A stretch of DNA of 64,000 bases, taken from Streptomyces sp. DG2A-72. Its GTDB lineage: Bacteria; Actinomycetota; Actinomycetes; Streptomycetales; Streptomycetaceae. The translations under genes and the position numbers were made by a program. The first letter of the stretch is position 1, and each line of letters opens with the position of its first letter. The stretch lies in the NCBI RefSeq assembly GCF_030499575.1, contig NZ_JASTLC010000001.1, positions 2,070,001-2,134,000 of the forward strand, in the 5' to 3' direction. Shown here piece by piece: positions 24,835 through 33,606 of the stretch. The notes under the pieces were generated by a model that saw only the letters and a program-made list of their open reading frames with translations, had not been told where the DNA came from and did not search any database.

Positions 24835-27098
24835 GCGTCGGCCGGGGTCGGTTCGTCATTGCCCGCAACCGGGGAAGCGGCTGCGAGGTCGGCCGGTGCC
24901 TGACTCGGAATCGGAACCGGCTCCGGGATCGGGGGAAGTTCTTCGCGCAGCGAGGCCAAGCCGTACTGGGCGTTGATGTCGATGTCGTCACCCCAGTGGT
25001 AGTCGGCGAGCAGGGGCAGGATCTGGGTCCGCCAGAGCCGATCGAGTGCCGCCGGGCCGGTGTGCACGGCGGGCCGCATGAAGTACGAGGGCCCGATGCG
25101 GAAGTCCCGGTCGCCGGAGGGGTTTTCGCCGATGCGTTCGTTCAGCGCGTCGAGTAGCAGCGCGGCCTCCTGGGACAGCTCCTTCTTCTCCAGCCAGCGG
25201 GACAGCATGGAAGCGGTCGGGTCGGTGCTCGGGTGGAGTTCCATGAAGGAGAAGCGGCGGCGCATGGCCGCGTCCATCAGGGCGATGGAGCGGTCGGAGG
25301 TGTTCATGGTGCCGAGGATCACCAGGTTGGGCGGGAGCCTGAAGCGGCGTCCCTCGTCCGAGCCGTAGAGGAGGTGGACGAACTCCTTGCGGTATTCGAG
25401 GAGGAAGTAGAGCTCACCGAACACCTTCGCGAGATTGCCGCGGTTGATCTCGTCGATGACCAGGACGAAGACCTCGGCGGGGCGTCGGCGGGCGGCGTTC
25501 GCCAGCCGCTTCAGAGGGCCTTCGACGAGGTCGAAGGCGATGCCGGAGCCGGTGTCGGTCTGCCCTCGGCCGTCACGCTTGCCTGTGCTGTCGGTGGGCG
25601 CGGCACGTACGGCCCGCGGCCTGAAGCCTTCGAAGAAGTCTTCGTAGGAGTAGGCCGGGTGGAACTGAACCAGACGGAAGTTGGCTTCGCGCCCCGCGGT
25701 GAGGTGTCGGGCCAGGGCGAGAGCCGTGTAGGTCTTGCCGGTGCCGGGCGGCCCGTGGAAGATCAACTGGGGCCGGTCCCGGAGCAGTTCCACGCATTCC
25801 TGGAGCCAGAATGGGTCTTCCATGGTCAGCTCGTCTGCGAGCTCCTGGGTGGCATCGGGCAGCTCGGCCGTCTCGGAGCCCTCCGTGGGCGCCTGGTCCG
25901 GTTCCTCGTCGAGCAGGACCTCCAAGTCCCCGGTGAATTCGGTCAGTTCGACCAGCCGTAGATCGGGGTTGCCGAGCGGGCCCTCCATCTCCCTGGGCAG
26001 ATGCCGGTACAGGTCGAAGGGAGCGTCCAGGTTGCTCCAGCTCACGGTGCGCTGGAGGGTGGCGCCACCGCCTCCGGAGATCTGCTGGGCGGGGCCGGTG
26101 ATCGTGCCGAGGTAGGTGTCGCTGCCGTCGGTGGTGACCACGATGTCGCCCTCCCGCATGCGGGACAGGAAGGTGTGGAACTCCGTGGCGGTCTGTACGC
26201 GCAGGTTCTGGCTCAGGCTTGAGTATGCCTCGTCGACGACCTCCTGTACCCGCTCGGGGCCGGCACCCTCATCGAGGGTCGGCAACCGGTCGGCGGGCAC
26301 GGAACAGATGCCTTTCTCCTGCCAAAGCCCGTTGATCAGGCTGCTGCCCCGGCTGTCGTCGCCGCGGACCAGCCAGGCCCGGCGTGGCGGCTCCGCGTCG
26401 ACGGCGACGTCGCCCCGCGCGGGAACCAGGTCCTTGATCTCCGAAGGTTCGAGGGCCCGGTCCAGCAGTGCGCGCACCGCGCTCGCGCTGGACGCGGGTT
26501 CGTCGTAGACACCGTCCCTCACGAGCAGGTTGCGCCACTCGTCGAGTTCCACGGGAGAGAGTCCCAGCTCCTCGGAAACCTCCCCGTCCGCCCCAAGGGC
26601 GAGGTGCCATCCCTCGGGGCGGGGCCCCAGCAGCCAGGGGAGCAGGAAATCCACGTCCAGCCCGTGGTGCTCCGCCAGATCGGTGACCCGGATCCACTTG
26701 CCGGTGTCGGGAAGCGCCGCGAGCGTCTCCGCGACGGCTTCGAAGGCCGCGCGCTCGCTGTCCCAGTAGCCGTAGGACTCCCGCGCTTGCAAGAGGAAAT
26801 CCACCGCGTCGAACTCTTCGAGCGCCTTACGGCCGGGGCCCGTGAGCCGCCATTGCCGTCCGGTCTTGCGTAGCCAGCCGGCCTTGCCGAGGTTGATGCT
26901 CTCGTAACGGAGCCGCTTCTCGACCGCGGTCTCCACCTCGGGGAAGGCCGCGTGCCAGTCGGCTTCCAGATCGGGATCCTCCGCCTGGACAAGCTCCCAG
27001 ACCTGCCGGAACGCGAGACCGTGCCCTTCCGGCTGCCGCGCCAGGATCCGCGCGGCCACCTGCACCACGCGCGCCGTGAGATCGAATGCGGTGGTCAT
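24831..27098 (-). CDS. McrB-like AAA+ GTPase with Mrr-type N-terminal winged helix
   Basis: 755 residues, ATG 27098 after GGGGGGAG. Residues 5-95 read as a winged-helix Mrr N-terminal domain (GLAFRQVWELVQAEDPDLEADWHAAFPEVE...GKAGWLRKTGRQWRLTGPGRKALEEF). Around 320-370, MREGDIVVTTDGSDTYLGTITG...RTVSWSN resembles the small beta-barrel used for reading modified DNA. The motor (about 420-690) has Walker A GPPGTGKT (near 447), Walker B FVLVIDEINRGN and the McrB signature MNTSDRSI (near 596). The Pro-rich end is variable. Together with the overlapping nuclease it forms a type IV, modification-dependent restriction system. Confidence 0.9.
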   Translation of the reverse strand: MTTAFDLTARVVQVAARILARQPEGHGLAFRQVWELVQAEDPDLEADWHAAFPEVETAVEKRLRYESINLGKAGWLRKTGRQWRLTGPGRKALEEFDAVDFLLQARESYGYWDSERAAFEAVAETLAALPDTGKWIRVTDLAEHHGLDVDFLLPWLLGPRPEGWHLALGADGEVSEELGLSPVELDEWRNLLVRDGVYDEPASSASAVRALLDRALEPSEIKDLVPARGDVAVDAEPPRRAWLVRGDDSRGSSLINGLWQEKGICSVPADRLPTLDEGAGPERVQEVVDEAYSSLSQNLRVQTATEFHTFLSRMREGDIVVTTDGSDTYLGTITGPAQQISGGGGATLQRTVSWSNLDAPFDLYRHLPREMEGPLGNPDLRLVELTEFTGDLEVLLDEEPDQAPTEGSETAELPDATQELADELTMEDPFWLQECVELLRDRPQLIFHGPPGTGKTYTALALARHLTAGREANFRLVQFHPAYSYEDFFEGFRPRAVRAAPTDSTGKRDGRGQTDTGSGIAFDLVEGPLKRLANAARRRPAEVFVLVIDEINRGNLAKVFGELYFLLEYRKEFVHLLYGSDEGRRFRLPPNLVILGTMNTSDRSIALMDAAMRRRFSFMELHPSTDPTASMLSRWLEKKELSQEAALLLDALNERIGENPSGDRDFRIGPSYFMRPAVHTGPAALDRLWRTQILPLLADYHWGDDIDINAQYGLASLREELPPIPEPVPIPSQAPADLAAASPVAGNDEPTPADA

Positions 27099-27165
27099 GG
27101 ACTCCCCCCTTGTCCCCTTGTTGTCCCCGTACCGGCGTACCGGCCTCGCGAGATCAACTGCCAGT

Positions 27166-27195
27166 GTCGTACAAGATATCGGCGACCACTGACAA
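27166..27195 (-). promoter_or_regulatory. Candidate promoter of the McrBC-like operon
   Basis: On the minus strand TTGTCA (27195-27190) is followed after 18 bases by TACGAC (27171-27166), 67 bases before the start codon. No other gene lies in 27099-27263. Confidence 0.45.
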
Positions 27196-27263
27196 TTCCC
27201 CGGCCAGGTGTGTTGCCGCAGGTCAGGAACAGTTCGAGTCGCTTACGGCGGAGGCTCGACCGA

Positions 27264-27791
27264 TCAGGCGGGGCAGCCCGTCGGGACCCGGCACCGGATC
27301 TGCTTCCCGATCGGCGACCGGCACACATGCCACCCCGGTGCAAGCAGGTCCAGCAGCCCCAGCCCACGCCCCGACTCGGCCTCCGGGTCGTGCAGCGCGA
27401 TCCCGCGCGGCCTCGGAAGTACGCGCGGGTCCGGGTCGTGCACGTTGACCGCAATCCCGAAGCTGGCCACGTACACCTCCACCACCAGCGGTACGTGATC
27501 CCCGCAGGCCCGCACCGAATTGCCGACCAACTCCGAGACGACCAACTGGGCGGTCTCGGCGGCCTCCGTGTCGGCGCCGTAGTCCGCCAGCACCTTGACG
27601 ATCAGCCCGCGCAGGAGGCGAAAGGCGTCGGCGGACGCGCTGAGGTGCGCGGCGAAGCCCTGGTTGCGGTGGCGGACGTAGAGGCCCGGGGCGGGCGGAG
27701 GGAGAGGGTGGATGAGTCGGGGGTCCGGGTCTTCGTCGGGGTCGCGATGGTTGGTGGGGGCGGGAAGGCGGGTTTGGGTGGGGTCGGGCAT
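27264..27791 (-). CDS. ATP-binding protein (HATPase_c, anti-sigma-factor/SpoIIAB type)
   Basis: 175 residues. ATG 27791 has GGAGGTCCC directly upstream, whereas ATG 27887 has no site. After a disordered Pro-rich N-terminus the Bergerat fold follows (about 60-170): N-box ELVGNSVRAC, G1 region HDPDPRVLP and G2 GRGLGLLDLL. Such short ATP-binding proteins occur in streptomycetes beside XRE/DUF397 pairs (abaA- and whiJ-like loci), where they tune development and antibiotic production. It is divergent from the XRE gene. Confidence 0.85.
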   Translation of the reverse strand: MPDPTQTRLPAPTNHRDPDEDPDPRLIHPLPPPAPGLYVRHRNQGFAAHLSASADAFRLLRGLIVKVLADYGADTEAAETAQLVVSELVGNSVRACGDHVPLVVEVYVASFGIAVNVHDPDPRVLPRPRGIALHDPEAESGRGLGLLDLLAPGWHVCRSPIGKQIRCRVPTGCPA

Positions 27792-27899
27792 GGGACCTCC
27801 GGCCTGGGATGTGCGCGGGTGCGCGTTGGGCGTTCCGCCGCTGCGCGGGCAAGTGGCCTTCAACGGCGCCTCCTTGAGGTCGAGCATGCAGCTCGAACG

Positions 27900-27914
27900 A
27901 CTTGATTCGCAAGT
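27900..27914. promoter_or_regulatory. Inverted repeat ACTTG-ATTCG-CAAGT
   Basis: Perfect 5-5-5 repeat between the divergent HATPase and XRE genes, in a markedly AT-rich stretch; a further GACTTGCA lies at 27953-27960. A likely site for the XRE protein encoded alongside. Confidence 0.5.
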
Positions 27915-27986
27915 TTGTCACCTGAATTGATGGCTGGACAGTTTGTTCTATCGACTTGCACAACAGCCGAGTGGAAGACTCCCGAC

Positions 27987-28856
27987 ATGCCAAACGTGCG
28001 CCCCGTACCTACTGTCCGACGCCGACGCCTCGGCGAAGCCCTCCGCCGCTACCGGAACGCCGCCGGGCTGACACTCGACGCGGCAGCCGAGGTCATGGGG
28101 TGGATCGGCCCCAAGCTGTCCCGGATCGAGACGGCGAACGCCCACATCCGGCCCGCTGAGGTGTCGCCCCTACTGAAGGCGTACGGCATCGACGACCCCG
28201 AGGTGATCAACGCTCTGGAAGGGCTGGCCAAGGACGCCCGCAAGCAGGGCTGGTGGCAGACGTACAGCGGAATCGTGTCGCCCAGCTACGCGGACTACAT
28301 CTCGTTGGAATCCGATGCCGAGAGCGTCCACGAGTTCGCCCCGCTCCTGATCCCCGGCCTTTTGCAAACCGCCGCGTACGCGCGCGAGACCATTGCTGCC
28401 AACGCCATCACCCGCGCGCCCGAGGAAGTCGCCGCCCTCGCGGAGGTCCGCCAGGCCCGCCAGGCGGTACTCACTCGGACCGGGCACCCCTTGAAGGTGT
28501 GGGCAGTCATTCACGAGGCCGTCCTGCATCAGCGTTTCGCCGTGCGCCCCAACACTACGCGCGACCAGCTACGACGCCTGCTGGACGTCTCCGAGATGCC
28601 CAACGTGACGCTTCAGGTCATGCCGCTCGACGCCACTCCCCACCCGGGAAGTGTGGGCGGCTTCAGCCTCGTCGGCTTCCCCGGCCCCATGCCGGACGTC
28701 GTGCTGCTGGAGAATCTCATCGGATCGTCTTACGTTGAAGGCATCAGCGAAGTACGCACTTTCGCCGACGCCTTCGAACGCATCGTCGCCGCTGCCCTGC
28801 CGACCGATGATTCGTTGGCCCTGATCGCCCGGATGGAAGAGAGACAACGTAAGTGA
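27987..28856 (+). CDS. XRE-family regulator with Scr1-type (DUF5753) domain
   Basis: 289 residues from ATG 27987. Helix-turn-helix at about 18-75 (LGEALRRYRNAAGLTLDAAAEVMGWIGPKLSRIETANAHI), followed by the Scr1/DUF5753 domain (about 95-280: YISLESDAESVHEFAPLLIPGLLQTAAYARE, MPNVTLQVMPLDATPHPGSVGGFSL). These pairs with DUF397 proteins behave as WhiJ-like developmental regulators and have been described as toxin-antitoxin-like in streptomycetes. The stop overlaps the DUF397 start by four bases (GTGA). Confidence 0.92.
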   Translation: MPNVRPVPTVRRRRLGEALRRYRNAAGLTLDAAAEVMGWIGPKLSRIETANAHIRPAEVSPLLKAYGIDDPEVINALEGLAKDARKQGWWQTYSGIVSPSYADYISLESDAESVHEFAPLLIPGLLQTAAYARETIAANAITRAPEEVAALAEVRQARQAVLTRTGHPLKVWAVIHEAVLHQRFAVRPNTTRDQLRRLLDVSEMPNVTLQVMPLDATPHPGSVGGFSLVGFPGPMPDVVLLENLIGSSYVEGISEVRTFADAFERIVAAALPTDDSLALIARMEERQRK

Positions 28857-29077
28857 ACGACGAGCGCAAGGCGGAGCTGTACGCCCACGACCTCTCGGCA
28901 GCCGTCTGGTGTAAGGCGTCCGCCAGCGGCGGCGAGGGCAACTGCGTCGAAGTCGCCGACCTCCCCGGCGGCGGCAAAGCCGTGCGTGACTCGAAGCGGC
29001 CCCAGGTCGAGCCCTTGCGGTACACCGCGTCCGAGTGGGCCGCGTTCCGCGAGGGCGTGATCTCCGGGGAACTCTGA
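28853..29077 (+). CDS. DUF397 protein, partner of the XRE regulator
   Basis: 74 residues, GTG 28853. Contains the DUF397 signature: WCKASASGGEGNCVEVADL followed by AVRDSKRP and YTASEWAAFREGV. DUF397 proteins bind and modulate the cognate Scr1/WhiJ-type regulator. It is coupled to the XRE gene and ends just before an 18-bp hairpin that separates it from the methyltransferase gene. Confidence 0.93.
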   Translation: MNDERKAELYAHDLSAAVWCKASASGGEGNCVEVADLPGGGKAVRDSKRPQVEPLRYTASEWAAFREGVISGEL

Positions 29078-29090
29078 CCCGATGCGCCGC

Positions 29091-29136
29091 ACGCCGATGG
29101 CCGCCTCCGAGAAGTACGGGAGGCGGCCATCGGCGT
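29091..29136. terminator. Bidirectional terminator with perfect 18-bp stem
   Basis: ACGCCGATGGCCGCCTCC (29091-29108) and its exact complement (29119-29136) with a 10-base loop, between the convergent DUF397 and methyltransferase genes; it begins 13 bases after one stop and ends 3 bases before the other. Confidence 0.85.
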
Positions 29137-29139
29137 GTC

Positions 29140-32100
29140 TCAGGACCAGAAGCCGAGCTGTTCGTCGACCCCCAGCTCGGTGACACTGAACAGGCCGCCC
29201 CCGGCGTCCGGTTCGTCACTCGGCGGTCTCGCTCCGATCGGCTCGGGAGGCTGCGGGGGCTCGGGGGTGGTCCGTTCTGGCCGGGTGAGCGGACTGCGGC
29301 CCGACGCGTGGCGGGGGCCCTTGCCGGGGGGCGGCGTCATGGCCAAGTTCGTGTACGAGCCACCGGACTCGGCCGCCTTCTCCATCTCCCTGTAGATGGT
29401 GAGGATCCTGTCCTTGGTCCGCTCGAAGAGTTCCGGCGACTTGTTCCGGAACGCGCGGAAACTGTCCAGGACGAGTTCGATGTCGGCATCTGGGATGCCG
29501 TAGAGGTGGAAGTACGCGGCATCCAACTCGGCGCGGATCTCGAAGCGGCGGTCCTCGTTCCAGACGAACGGGGGGTTCTCATCTCCGAGGTGGCGGGCGA
29601 AGGGGGCCATCTCGTAGGAGGTGTAGGTGAGTTCGAGGACTCGGTCACGGATCCAGAGCTCGGGGGCACGGCCACCCAGCCATGCGACCGGATGCGCGTA
29701 GGTGTCGGGGGACAGAATCGGGAGCTGCTCCAGGTAGGTGTAAGTGAGGTGCACTCCTTGCATCTTCTGTCGAGCGGCAAAGTCCAGGACGAATGTGCTG
29801 AGGTTGGCCAGCAGCCCATGCAGTGGGCGATCCGGGCGGGTTGGCAGTATCAGAGGCATCGTGTTGCCAGCTGCAGTGCGCGGCAAGACGGTGGAGATCA
29901 CCGTTCGCTCGTCCACCGCTCGACAGATGTCACGCCACCCCAACATCCAATCGTGCGGCCACTCTGTCTCAGGTTTGCCAGGTTCCGCCTTCATCCAGTC
30001 GTCAACGTGTTCTTCCTCAACCCAGTGGCGCGGCTGAGGAGTCACCAACGGATCGGCATGTTGCTGAGCCGTCAGACGTGGAAGCGTGTTCCGCTTGAGA
30101 TCTGCCTCTGTCGCTCCAGCGTAGGTACTGAAACGAGCGTCGAGCTGGTGGATCAGCTTCGCTTCATAGAGCGGCAGGGCACGCCGACCATCACGGAAAA
30201 AGACCTGCCCGTTCGCCTCCCAGCCCTCTTCAGCCAATACGTCGGCCGAACGGAAGAGCTTCGAGTCGTCGGCCATGTGGAACATCCTCACCAAGCGCAG
30301 GGCCCACGGATTTCCCTCCGTCACCCCTCGAAGCCACAGCACTGGCGCACTCTTGTGCATGTCCTCCAGCACTCGCAGATGGTCGGGGCTTTCACACACG
30401 GGCGCTGTGCGGGTGTTCGGGTTGATACGCCGAAACCCTGCCCTGTTCAAGGTGAAGCTACGGCTGTCTAGCTGGTCAGGGCGCCGGGCGCGGAAGGCCA
30501 GTCGGACCAGTTCCTGACACTGCCGTGGGCCACTGACCGTGAACAAGCAAAAGCGGTACGAGTGATGAACATCTGGGAAGAGCTTTTCCTCGTTCTCCAT
30601 ATCCAGCACCGTCACCAACTGCCGCCGATCCACCAGATCCGCAAAGAAGTCCGACGTCGTCTTGTCCGTAGCGATCCCGGTAGGCAGCACCAGCCCCGAC
30701 ATCCCCTCCGGAGCCAGCAGCATCCGCGCCTTCTCCGCGAATACGGCGTACGTATTGACGTCCCCCTGCCCGGTCAACGGAAAGATCCCCGAGTTCCGGA
30801 GCATCAGCGTCGTACCGGCCGCTTCCCGCAACGCCACCTGGAAGCCTTCGAACAGCTCCCGCTCCCCGCGCTCCGCACTCCCCTTCAGCCCGGCGATGAG
30901 CTTCTTCCGCTCGCTCGCGTTGGACGCGTCCGCGATCTCGTCCTCCCCTCGCGCCGCGAACCACTCCTTCTCCTGGATCTTGACCCGCTCCCACGGCGGG
31001 TTGCCCAGCACACAGTCGAAGCCGCCTTGCCAACCCGTGTCGGGGTTGTGGTCGTCGTCCTCGTCGTCCTCGACGCGAAAGACGCGGGGAAACTCCAGGT
31101 GCCAGTGGAAGAAGCGGTTACGGCTGACGATCTCGTCGAGTTGCTTCTCGCCGGAGAGCCTGCGCTCGTCGTCCTCCTCTTCCGCCGTCACCACCACCGC
31201 CTCCGCCAAGTCCCCACCATCCACCAGCTGCTCAAGGACCGAACTGGTGACGGCCGCCGGAGCCTTCTCACTCTTCGGCCACAGGAACGCCGCGCACCAG
31301 GCGTCCGCGACGCGCTTGAGCCGACGCAGGTGCGGTGACTTGGCGAGGTACTCCTCGTAGGCGCGCGCGTGATCCCGCACGTTGGCCAGGGTTCGGTCCG
31401 GGAGCTTGGCCAGAGCCTCGGCCTCCAGGCGGAGTTCCGCCGTGCCCGTACGTGCCAGAGCCGCACCCATAGCCGTCTGGGTGCCCTTTCCGCCCGAGCG
31501 TTCCTTCTTGTTGGCGGCCTTCAGAGCGGTGAGGATCTTGGAGTTGTCACCGGCGAGCTTCTTGAACGCCCCGTCCGGGATTCCCTCCGCAATCAGTTTG
31601 GGGGTGGTCCCCAACAGCGCATTACCGACCTTGATGCGGTCGTCCAGATAGGCCAGCGGCTGGCCGGGCTCCAAGGACTCCAGCCACAGGGAGACCTTGG
31701 CGAGTTCCACGGCCATGGGGTTGATGTCGACACCGTGGACGCAGTGGCGTACGACGTCGGCCATCGCCGCCCGTACCTTCTCCGGGGCCGGCTCCGGCTC
31801 CCTCGTATCGAGTTCGGCGTACCGGAGCGCTATGCGGCGGGCTGCGGCGACCAGGACATGCCCGGAACCGCAAGCCGGATCCACCAGGTTGATCTTCAGT
31901 AGCTCGCGGGGGTTGCCACTCACCGCGTGCCGCTCGATGACCGGGTCGAGAGCCTGGTCCAGGAGCTTTTCGATGAGGACGGTCGGGGTGTAGTAGGCGC
32001 CAGTCGTCTTGCGTTTGTTGCCCGCGAGGGTCTGGAGCCGGAAGCGGCCGGTGGCGGGGTCTCGGCGGGGGCGGAGTTCGAGGAGGGACTCGTAGACGCT

Positions 32101-33606
32101 GCCGAGCTCGTCGGCTCCCAGGTGCCGGTAGTCGACGCGCTGCCAGCGCCCGCCCTCGTCGCGTACCCGGGCCAGCAGCCGTACGGCCTCCAGCAGATGC
32201 TCGTTGGGGAGTTCAGCGGCGCGCAACGGCTCGGCCCTGCCCAGCAGGGTGGCGGCGGCCGAGTCCTCCTTGGCACGGAAGTACAGCCCGCCGAGTTCGG
32301 GCAGGGCGAGCTGGGGCGCGCCGCCGTCGGTGCCGAGGGCGTCGAGGACCATGGCGAGGGCGCGCCAGAGGTCGGTGTTGCGGTCGCCGGGACGCCGGAA
32401 GGCGATACGGCGCAGGCGCCGGGTGGAGAAGTAGCGCGCGTACCGGTCGCGGGCGTCCTGCGTCTCGGGCGAGTCGCTCCGATCGAGCAGGATGCCCCGG
32501 TCCTCCGCGACGAAGAGGAACACCAACTGGTAGGCGAGGCGGAGCAGTTCGTGGTGCAACTCCTCAAGGGCTTCAAGGCCTCTGCGCCCCCTGCCGGAGA
32601 CTGCGCTATGCAGCTCGGGATTGGCCGCGAGGAAGCCGGTGCCGAGGACGCCGATGGCCTCGGCGACTTGGTCGCGGAGGTTGTCCCGGGCGCGCAGGCC
32701 GGTCTCGATGGCGTAGGTGCGCAGCCATTCGATGCGGCAGTCGGCGGCTGTGAGGGCGGGGGCGTCGGAGTCGGGGACCGTGTCCTCGTCCCCGAGCTCC
32801 GCCTGGGCAGGCTGGTCTCCCCCTTCCGGCTGCCCCTCCTCGGCGTACTCGGACTCGCTGTCCGGGGCAGCCCCGGCCGCCTGCGGTGTCTGCGCGCGAC
32901 GGCCGCGGCGCTTCTTCTCCGGCTTGGCGACCAGCTCGAAGCGGGAGGCGTGCAGGAGCGAGTAGAGCAGCACGAAGTCGGAGTACTGCTGACCGTCGAA
33001 GATCGCTTCCAGGTCGAACTCGACGTACGCAGAGCCGACCAGGGCGGTGGAGTCGCGCAGGACGCGCAGCACCTGGCCGTTGGAGAGCAGGCCCCACACA
33101 TGCTCGCCCGAGACGTTCAGCAGTTCCTGGAGCACGGACTGGGGGGCGCGCCGGTTGCCGACTCTGCCGTCCAGGGGGGTGCCCCAGGCCAGCAGATGGA
33201 CCGGCAGGTGGTCCTGCCAGCGGTGGCTGGCGCGGCAGGTCTCGTCCCGGCCGGGGATCTTGACCGTCACGCCCGCGCCGCTGAGCCGTCCGTAGCCGAG
33301 CTCGGTGAACAGCCGCAGCAGCCACGCCTTGCGGGTCAGGGTGGTGGCCGTGCTTGTCTCGGGGGGCCTGGCGAGGTCGTCGCGGAAGACGCGGTAGGCG
33401 CCGGTGAGGGCGGCCCAGGCCCGGCCGGCGGCGTCGCCGATGCGTTCGCCGCGGTAGAGGCCGTAGTCGGCGGGGGCGCAGCCGGGCAGTTCGCGGTCTC
33501 CGGCGGCGAGTCTGCCGAGCAGGTCGGCGGTGAGGAGCCGACCCTCGACGCGTACGGCCGAGGAGGCGGAGACCGTGGCCGGCAGTTCAGGGGTGAAGAC
33601 GGTCAC
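29140..33606 (-). CDS. Large N6-adenine DNA methyltransferase (type IIG / DrmMI / PglX-like)
   Basis: 1488 residues, GTG 33606 overlapping the SNF2 stop by four bases. Motif I is DPACGSGHVLVAAARR (about 574) and motif IV NPPW (about 865, VLGNPPWERV), the combination of gamma-type m6A enzymes. About 570 residues precede the catalytic core, including an acidic insert (ESEYAEEGQPEGGD) near 245-280. Residues after 900 should contain target recognition; the DNA for residues of about 1085-1250 (29.85-30.35 kb) is visibly lower in GC than its surroundings. No PD-(D/E)xK motif was identified, so it probably only modifies DNA while partner helicases act on invaders. Confidence 0.88.
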   Translation of the reverse strand: MTVFTPELPATVSASSAVRVEGRLLTADLLGRLAAGDRELPGCAPADYGLYRGERIGDAAGRAWAALTGAYRVFRDDLARPPETSTATTLTRKAWLLRLFTELGYGRLSGAGVTVKIPGRDETCRASHRWQDHLPVHLLAWGTPLDGRVGNRRAPQSVLQELLNVSGEHVWGLLSNGQVLRVLRDSTALVGSAYVEFDLEAIFDGQQYSDFVLLYSLLHASRFELVAKPEKKRRGRRAQTPQAAGAAPDSESEYAEEGQPEGGDQPAQAELGDEDTVPDSDAPALTAADCRIEWLRTYAIETGLRARDNLRDQVAEAIGVLGTGFLAANPELHSAVSGRGRRGLEALEELHHELLRLAYQLVFLFVAEDRGILLDRSDSPETQDARDRYARYFSTRRLRRIAFRRPGDRNTDLWRALAMVLDALGTDGGAPQLALPELGGLYFRAKEDSAAATLLGRAEPLRAAELPNEHLLEAVRLLARVRDEGGRWQRVDYRHLGADELGSVYESLLELRPRRDPATGRFRLQTLAGNKRKTTGAYYTPTVLIEKLLDQALDPVIERHAVSGNPRELLKINLVDPACGSGHVLVAAARRIALRYAELDTREPEPAPEKVRAAMADVVRHCVHGVDINPMAVELAKVSLWLESLEPGQPLAYLDDRIKVGNALLGTTPKLIAEGIPDGAFKKLAGDNSKILTALKAANKKERSGGKGTQTAMGAALARTGTAELRLEAEALAKLPDRTLANVRDHARAYEEYLAKSPHLRRLKRVADAWCAAFLWPKSEKAPAAVTSSVLEQLVDGGDLAEAVVVTAEEEDDERRLSGEKQLDEIVSRNRFFHWHLEFPRVFRVEDDEDDDHNPDTGWQGGFDCVLGNPPWERVKIQEKEWFAARGEDEIADASNASERKKLIAGLKGSAERGERELFEGFQVALREAAGTTLMLRNSGIFPLTGQGDVNTYAVFAEKARMLLAPEGMSGLVLPTGIATDKTTSDFFADLVDRRQLVTVLDMENEEKLFPDVHHSYRFCLFTVSGPRQCQELVRLAFRARRPDQLDSRSFTLNRAGFRRINPNTRTAPVCESPDHLRVLEDMHKSAPVLWLRGVTEGNPWALRLVRMFHMADDSKLFRSADVLAEEGWEANGQVFFRDGRRALPLYEAKLIHQLDARFSTYAGATEADLKRNTLPRLTAQQHADPLVTPQPRHWVEEEHVDDWMKAEPGKPETEWPHDWMLGWRDICRAVDERTVISTVLPRTAAGNTMPLILPTRPDRPLHGLLANLSTFVLDFAARQKMQGVHLTYTYLEQLPILSPDTYAHPVAWLGGRAPELWIRDRVLELTYTSYEMAPFARHLGDENPPFVWNEDRRFEIRAELDAAYFHLYGIPDADIELVLDSFRAFRNKSPELFERTKDRILTIYREMEKAAESGGSYTNLAMTPPPGKGPRHASGRSPLTRPERTTPEPPQPPEPIGARPPSDEPDAGGGLFSVTELGVDEQLGFWS

